The notes under the pieces are model-generated. The model did no database searches. It was given only the letters and a program-made list of their open reading frames with translations, and had not been told where the DNA came from. Positions 58,501 through 64,000 of a DNA stretch of 64,000 bases are shown here, piece by piece (position 1 is the first letter of the stretch; every line of letters starts with the position of its first letter). The position numbers were made by a program, and so were the translations under genes. The DNA is from Trebouxia sp. TZW2008 (Eukaryota; Chlorophyta; Trebouxiophyceae; Trebouxiales; Trebouxiaceae). Where the stretch lies: NCBI GenBank assembly GCA_002118135.1, contig BDIU01000143.1, positions 98,710 to 162,709 of the forward strand. The letters run 5' to 3'.

Positions 58501-61500
58501 GCTTGGCACAGTATGATGTCAAACAGGCCACCACATCTGACCCGGCGATACCGGACTTTGATGGGCAATGCACTGTGAACTGGTTACACACAATTGCAGT
58601 ACTTGAGGACGACCTGCCAGCCCAGCTGACTGCAGCTGCTTGCATTCTTTGCCTCTGCTACAGAGAAATGCAGATTCAGGACAGAAAGTCCGCACAGCCC
58701 AGCCTGTGTCGCCAAGACGGGGCGTTTTGCAGCAATGTTCTGGGCAATGGTGCTCTTGGACGCGTCTTTGGCGCTGTGCATGCTGCACTCGAGGTATGTA
58801 GTCTTGCAATTGTGCCAGCTTGATGACTCTTGCACTTTGAGCCATGTCCTGTGTTGGTAGTGTACAAGCTTAGGTCTTCCTTAACATGAGCTCTATCAGG
58901 TTAGCAATCATGCCATGGACCTGCAATGCAGCTATGCTCACACTGCGTGATGCTGAAGTGATGTAGCACTAGTCTCTCATGCTGATGCAGGCATCACTCC
59001 CGTGGTCAGAAGAGGCAACCATTGCTCTAGCAAGACTCTTAAGAATGTCGCCAAGTGACTGGAAATGTGACCTCAAATTTCTCAGAAAACGCATCTCACT
59101 TGATTCAGGTGCAGTGTGGGTCCTCAACACCTCTCAGCAATGCTGACCTGATCTTGAGCTGCATTGCAATGACTGTGGTCTCTGAGAAGTACCCTTGGCG
59201 CTGCAAACAAAGCAATGTTTGCTACAAAAGTGTGCACTGCAAGGCTGCTGAACGCTTACTCAGGCTGCATGTGGACACGTTGAAACAGTGTCGTTGACAG
59301 CACCCTTGCTAACATGTGATGCAGAATGTGCTGCAGATGACAGGTGTTATGCCAGCCATCTATGAGAACCTCTTGTGCTTGCAAGAGATTGTTGAAGATG
59401 AGGAGCTGCAGCAACAATTTCTGCTTGCCGCCATTGAGCTCTCCTGGGCAAAGTATGGCGTAAACAAGCTAGAGGTAAGCAGGCAGGCTTGTGATGCTTG
59501 CAATGCCAATTACAGCTTTGACATTGCACAAGCCGCAGACTTGTGACTGTTCAAAAGTGTTATCCAGCAATTGGCTTTTTGCTTGACAACATCATTGCCA
59601 GAAGTAAGGTTGCGTGTGTTCTCAAACTTGCTCAATGGCTGTGCAGGGGTTTGCTGTGTTGCTTATGAAGTTTCTGGTCAAGTACACTGGTCAAAAGGCC
59701 TTTGCGCAAGCTGCAGCACAGGCGCCGTACAGCTCCTCAATGATTGGATTGGATTCTCTGAGCCCTCTGCATGTTCAGTCACATATATTGAGTGCCATCT
59801 TGCGTGTGGTGGTCCACAACAAGGACCAGCTATACTTGGAGCGCCATGTGCTGCCGTTGTGCATACCACCCTTGGTGCAGCTTGCAGAGGCTAACATGCG
59901 CTGCTATGAGCAACTGACCAACCTCAATGCATTGCCAGATCTGATGCCCTACTTCAGACTGCTTGGTATGTTTTGCTGCGTAGCTTGGCCTTGTCTTTCA
60001 CAGCTCAAGGCACTGGCTGCATCTGCCCTCTATGTTTCATCTGCTGGAGGCTGTGTAATTTGGGATTGCAACCATCGCGTCATGCATTTTCCGCATGCAC
60101 ACTGATTTATGTTGCTGTTGTTGTACAGCAATAGCAGCTAGAGATGTGTTGACGCCAAGTCAGGCATGATTGACATTCGATGTTCAACGCATCGCTATAC
60201 TGTATATTTGTGATGTGCCCCTTTGATTGATTTTGGATGTCATGCAGGCAGGTGCCAATATGTCAATGGTGCAAAATCTCTGAAAAGGTTGCTGCCAGAG
60301 GCTGGCAAAGCGCTGCTGCAGCTCGGCTTCCTGCTTGTGCACGATGTTCTAGATGCGGACGACCTGGGGTACAATACTGGTTGGATGTCAGAGCTCACTG
60401 CAGACGAAAAGATGGACGCAAAACGGCGAGCCCATGCAGACATTGATGTTTTGAGTAAGTTTCAATTACCATCACAGCATACCTTGCTGTCAACATGCTT
60501 CACAGACGCAACACGTTTGCAAGTTTGAGTTTGTAAAGCTGACATGCATCGACAAGAGTTCTCAAGCACCACGTTGCAGACTTGCCATGTGCAATGCACT
60601 GCATTTCAGTCGTCTGCATTTGTTGCATGCCAGCTGCAGCTTGTACACTTGTGACTCTACTGAAAGTCAGCAACAGGTGAACATGGCATTGCATACATGT
60701 GCATCAGATACAACTTTGACAGTTCAGTCAAAATGTGGGAGTGTAGGACAGCTGGTCCCAACCATGGAGACGCTGCGTGAAGATCAGGTGTGGGCCAGGG
60801 CATGGCAAGCCTTGGAACCCATCAGCTGGTGCAAACAAGGACACGCCATGGAGCTGCTCATCGAGTGGCTTGAAACACTCACAGAGCGTCAGGTGCTGTC
60901 CAAATGCTTAGCTGAGCGGCTTAGGAGCTACTTGTGGTAAAGCCGGTATGCCAAGGAATTGCAAAGACATATGCCCAGGCATTGATTGCTGTTGCCACCA
61001 TCATGGCAGTACACTTTTTGCCGTCAAGACCAACGCACTTGAGCTATTATTCATGAGGACAAATGTGTGTTGAAGTGCATCATGCAGCATCCTGCACAAC
61101 CATGTATGTGGTTGAGTGAATGCAGAAAGCAGTTGCAGCAAGCTTGCATGGTTTGCATGGGCTCCAAGAATTGCTACACTTGCACTGATTGTGCAAAACC
61201 ATGTGTATGATGCAGGATACATTGCAGTGTGCTGAAGCCTTGGCATCAAGCGCTGCAGCTGAGCTTCTGGCTGAAGAGGACAGAGTAGCTGTCAAAGCAG
61301 CTTCCAAAAAAGCCAAAAAGCTCAGACAGAAACACGCAAGACAGCAACAGGAGTCTGAGCAGATAGCAACAGCAGTGGAGGCCTCTGCCAAGGCATCAGG
61401 AGTGCAAGGCGGAGACTCAGCATCCACTAGCCTGCAGCAGCAGCCCGCAACTGTGTCTCAAACGGCATGCAGCATGTCAGATCACACAGATGACATCAAT

Positions 61501-62121
61501 CTCAGACAGCTACAGCTTGATCATGCTGTTGTCACTCAGTGCCCTGCACATGATGATAGCGACAGCACACTGGGCTTGCAGCATCAGCATGTCCATACCA
61601 CAGGGTCCTGTACTGACTCGGCATCCACCACATTGCCAAGACAAGCTGGGCAGTCAGTCACACAAGACGCTGAAGTAGAAGAGAGTGCAGGCAGGCAGGC
61701 TTTCTTGCAGAGCTTGTTCTTTTGCCCGCTTACTCAGGTCAGTCACCAATCTGAGTCAGTGCAGATGTGACTTGAGAGCTCTGCCTGCTTGAAGAGCAAC
61801 CCAATTTTACCAGATCAGACAGTACTTGCACATGATCTGGCCTCCATCCTTGATTGAGCCATCTCTTTTTCCGCTTGATGCAAATGTTGCATGCTTCAAG
61901 TAGCGTTTGCATTAGAGGCTGCAAGCACCCCTTGTTTGGATTTGCAGAGACTCATGACAGACCCTGTCATAGCAGCTGATGGGCACACATATGAGAGGGT
62001 AGCTATGACAGAATGGCTGCAGCAGCATCACAGCTCGCCAGTCACTGGTCAGCAACTGAAGCATCAAAGGCTGGTGCCAAACTTGGCTGCCAAGCTGGCC
62101 ATTTCAGCCCACTTGGTCTGA
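55576..62121 (+). CDS. Ubiquitin-like plus U-box protein, probable E3 ubiquitin ligase
   Basis: Probable ubiquitin ligase. A first exon (MPEKQKIYIDIKSQ, ATG 55576) and the next from 55693 (SVKIVTTPQHGVSEIRQAYC) plus VCQTGTDTLHLSA (from about 55938) form a ubiquitin-like fold. An in-frame TGA (55795-55797) interrupts it just before RLYHEE. A long alpha-helical middle follows in many exons: about 55980-56860, 57084-57295, 57621-58280, 58404-58793, 58991-59107, 59325-59475, 59646-59965 and 60250-60455. I recognise no family in it; the leucine-rich helices could be HEAT/ARM-like. Then comes a basic coiled coil (KKAKKLRQKHARQQQ, about 61310) and a low-complexity Ser/Gln/Thr stretch. The U-box closes the protein: FFCPLTQ joins RLMTDPVIAADGHTYERVAM across an intron, then LVPNLAAKLA, stop at 62119-62121. 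A TGTAA at 62562-62566 may be the poly(A) signal. Either the TGA is real (pseudogene, Sec or readthrough) or the base is wrong. Confidence 0.8.
57039..57072. repeat. AT dinucleotide-rich run
   Basis: Imperfect ATATATGTATATATATGCATATATATG lies in an intron of the U-box gene, just before the acceptor of the exon at 57084. Confidence 0.75.
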
Positions 62122-64000
62122 ACATATACGTATGCGCAAAACCAGCTGTTATTTGCTCTAGCGCACTGTCTGGGCAATGGGACGTGTTCATCAAGTCAGT
62201 AGCGTGTTCATTTGTGCAAGCTTGCATAGCTGTTGTATTTGACTGATTTTAGACCTGTCTCCAAAAACTCTAGCTAGGCAGTGCCTGATGCCTTGCTGAA
62301 GTATCATGTCTTGTGAAGCTTGCTGGTAAGGTGTTCTGATATAAGCTGATAGTAACTTGTATGCTGCAGCAGTTTGCGCTGACCATGGTGCACATTGTGC
62401 TTGTCAAGCTCATTTTGCATGTGGTGACTGAAGATGTTTGCTTGCAGTATCAAGAAGCTGGCAACGCTGCCTGCTACCACAACTACAGATATGTACCATA
62501 CTGATCTTGAGGTGGACCATAGAGCGGCAACCGCAGATGCTTTGCAGGGCTCGTCAATGCTTGTAAAGCCATGGTAATGCAGCATAGAAGCCAGTCTCAC
62601 TTTACAATTAGTAGCAACCAGCGCCAGTTTTTGTGGCTAGCTATCTGGATTTGCATGGAATCAAACAAGCAATGCTGTGCCATCCCTTTTTGGCAAGCAC
62701 TTGAAGTAAATCACACTTGAAATGTTGCAAGAGGCAATGGTTTTACAGTGCAGTGTTCCAGCGTTTCCTAGCATGTCTACCTCATCTGATGTCCAGTGTC
62801 TTGCAGAAGCCTCAGGCTCTTGAGCTTGCATTTGTGCCTTCTAGTCTTATAGAAGTGAAGGTCTCGTTGCCACTTGGCGTGCTTGACTGAAGCCGCAGGA
62901 CAATAATGCAAACCAAAGAGCAACTACTGATCTTGGTACTGTGCTCTCACTGTGACGTCAGAGACCAGGCCTGGCAGTGTTGCGTGAATAAGTTGCTCGA
63001 CCACTGCCTGCAGATGCAAGAAAGGGACTAACTGAATGCTGTGTGACATTCCTTGCAAGACTGGACCTGGAGCACATACCCCACTGATGACAGTCTCTTG
63101 GGTCTGACATGATCCCCTACATGCAAGTGCTTTTGAAAGCTTTACAGCATCTGATTTAGTGTGTGCAAGCCAAAACTTTGTGCAATGAACTGACAGCATT
63201 CCAGAATGCCAACAATACACCAATGGTGCCGACCACCTATCTCGCAATTGACAGATGTGACAAGCAAACGCAAGTCATTGAGCAAGCAGCCTTGCCAGAT
63301 GACTTGATGATGGTGGGCGCTACAGCAATACAAAATATTCTGTTTGCTGCCAGATACCCGAGAAGTTTCTATAAACAGAAAGCCAAGAAGACACACTCTT
63401 GGCTGAATCAGTGTTCAGTGCATCCTGCTACAAGTTTCTGAACATCTGCATCACACTCGATTTCTGTTTGACTGCTGTCTTTAACACTATAAAATCATAT
63501 GACATGCTGCTGAAAATGGTGCAGAGCACCAGCGAAACCCCAGCATATCCAGCCTTGACGCCTTTACTTCATATATCACCAAATTGCCTGATCTGAATGG
63601 TTGCATAAATCGAATTTTGACATCTAGACTGACGTGGACGTTTGCCACTGCACGAGCTGTGTAAGCTGCTTGCCTGTCTGCACGCTCTGTAAGTAAGATT
63701 TCCTGCAGGCCAGCAGACTATACAAACATGCACATTTCGATGAGGCAGACGTGTCAGAATTGGACTTGTTCACCTACTGCACTGCATGTGCAGTGCTGCC
63801 CTGCTTTTGCTGAGAGGCTTCACAGTCAATCATTTTTGCAGCCCGCAACAACAGAAATTATTGGCTTGCAACTCTTCATTGCCAGGTCAAAGGTGACCAG
63901 GTGGTCTGAACAAAGCACAAACAGGTCAGTCACATCGAAGGTTTAGGGTTTAGGGAGTAGTATTTACAAAACCAAGGCCAACTAGATAGAGCACTTGCAG
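62122..64000. other. No convincing gene; scattered exon-like fragments
   Basis: The first 450 bases fit the U-box gene 3' UTR. Beyond that several short stretches look exon-like but do not join. On the plus strand: IKKLATLPATTTTDMYHTDL (from about 62450), KPQALELAFVPSSLIEVKVS (after CTTGCAG at about 62806) and an open frame 63163-63441 containing LPDDLMMVGATAIQN. Another is SRLYKHAHFDEADVSELDLF (about 63719). On the minus strand a hydrophobic stretch (SVWYISVVVVAGSVASFLIL, about 62515) could be a membrane segment. They may be pieces of a gene that continues past the window, or chance. Confidence 0.3.
63942..63955 (+). repeat. Two units of the plant-type telomere repeat TTTAGGG
   Basis: TTTAGGGTTTAGGG reads on the plus strand, preceded by GG. 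Two units are too few for a telomere. It may be an interstitial remnant or a telo-box promoter element of a gene beyond the window. Confidence 0.85.

Overview
The window looks like nuclear DNA of a green alga (Chlorophyta, perhaps a trebouxiophyte; the lineage call is inference). Most genes are cut by many short GT-AG introns and the exons are short. The gene set is typical of Viridiplantae: a RUNKEL/Fused-type kinase, a small-basic-intrinsic aquaporin, a GH5 mannanase, a LURP-one-like protein, U-box and OTU ubiquitin enzymes, and a plant-type eEF1B-gamma. One gene, a PAS-linked class I cyclic-nucleotide phosphodiesterase, points to algae more than land plants. No rRNA, tRNA, CRISPR array, transposon or virus could be supported.

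Layout. 1-7945 (+): 3' part of a PAS/coiled-coil cyclic-nucleotide phosphodiesterase; its introns are full of decayed copies of its own exons. 9401-10381 (+): small secreted or membrane protein of unknown family. 11332-20123 (-): UPF1 RNA helicase. 20408-25688 (+): eEF1B-gamma. 26557-27401 (+): LURP-one/tubby-like protein. 28164-30465 (-): SIP-type aquaporin. 30837-33945 (+): OTU deubiquitinase. 34378-36360 (-): GH5 endo-mannanase. 37181-40436 (-): ArgC, arginine synthesis. about 40879-42168 (+): isolated C-terminal RecA domain of an eIF4A-like helicase. 42729-54473 (-): RUNKEL/ULK4-like protein whose DFG motif reads GFG. 55576-62121 (+): long helical protein with an N-terminal ubiquitin-like fold and a C-terminal U-box. 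62122-64000: no convincing gene; a two-unit TTTAGGG motif lies near the end.

The genes are not one pathway. They are housekeeping and cell-biology genes for RNA surveillance, translation, ubiquitin handling, cytokinesis or cilia, wall polysaccharide breakdown, arginine synthesis and cyclic-nucleotide signalling. Four neighbouring pairs are head-to-head: UPF1/eEF1B-gamma, aquaporin/OTU, ArgC/eIF4A-like and RUNKEL/U-box. CpG-richer DNA at several of these starts suggests shared promoters.

The points most worth checking are the ladder of dead exon copies in the phosphodiesterase gene, an in-frame TGA inside the ubiquitin-like domain of the U-box gene, lost zinc ligands in the UPF1 CH domain, the GFG triad in RUNKEL, and the half-helicase. 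Exon junctions were worked out by eye from splice consensus and reading phase. Intron-rich gene ends are therefore less certain than gene identities.
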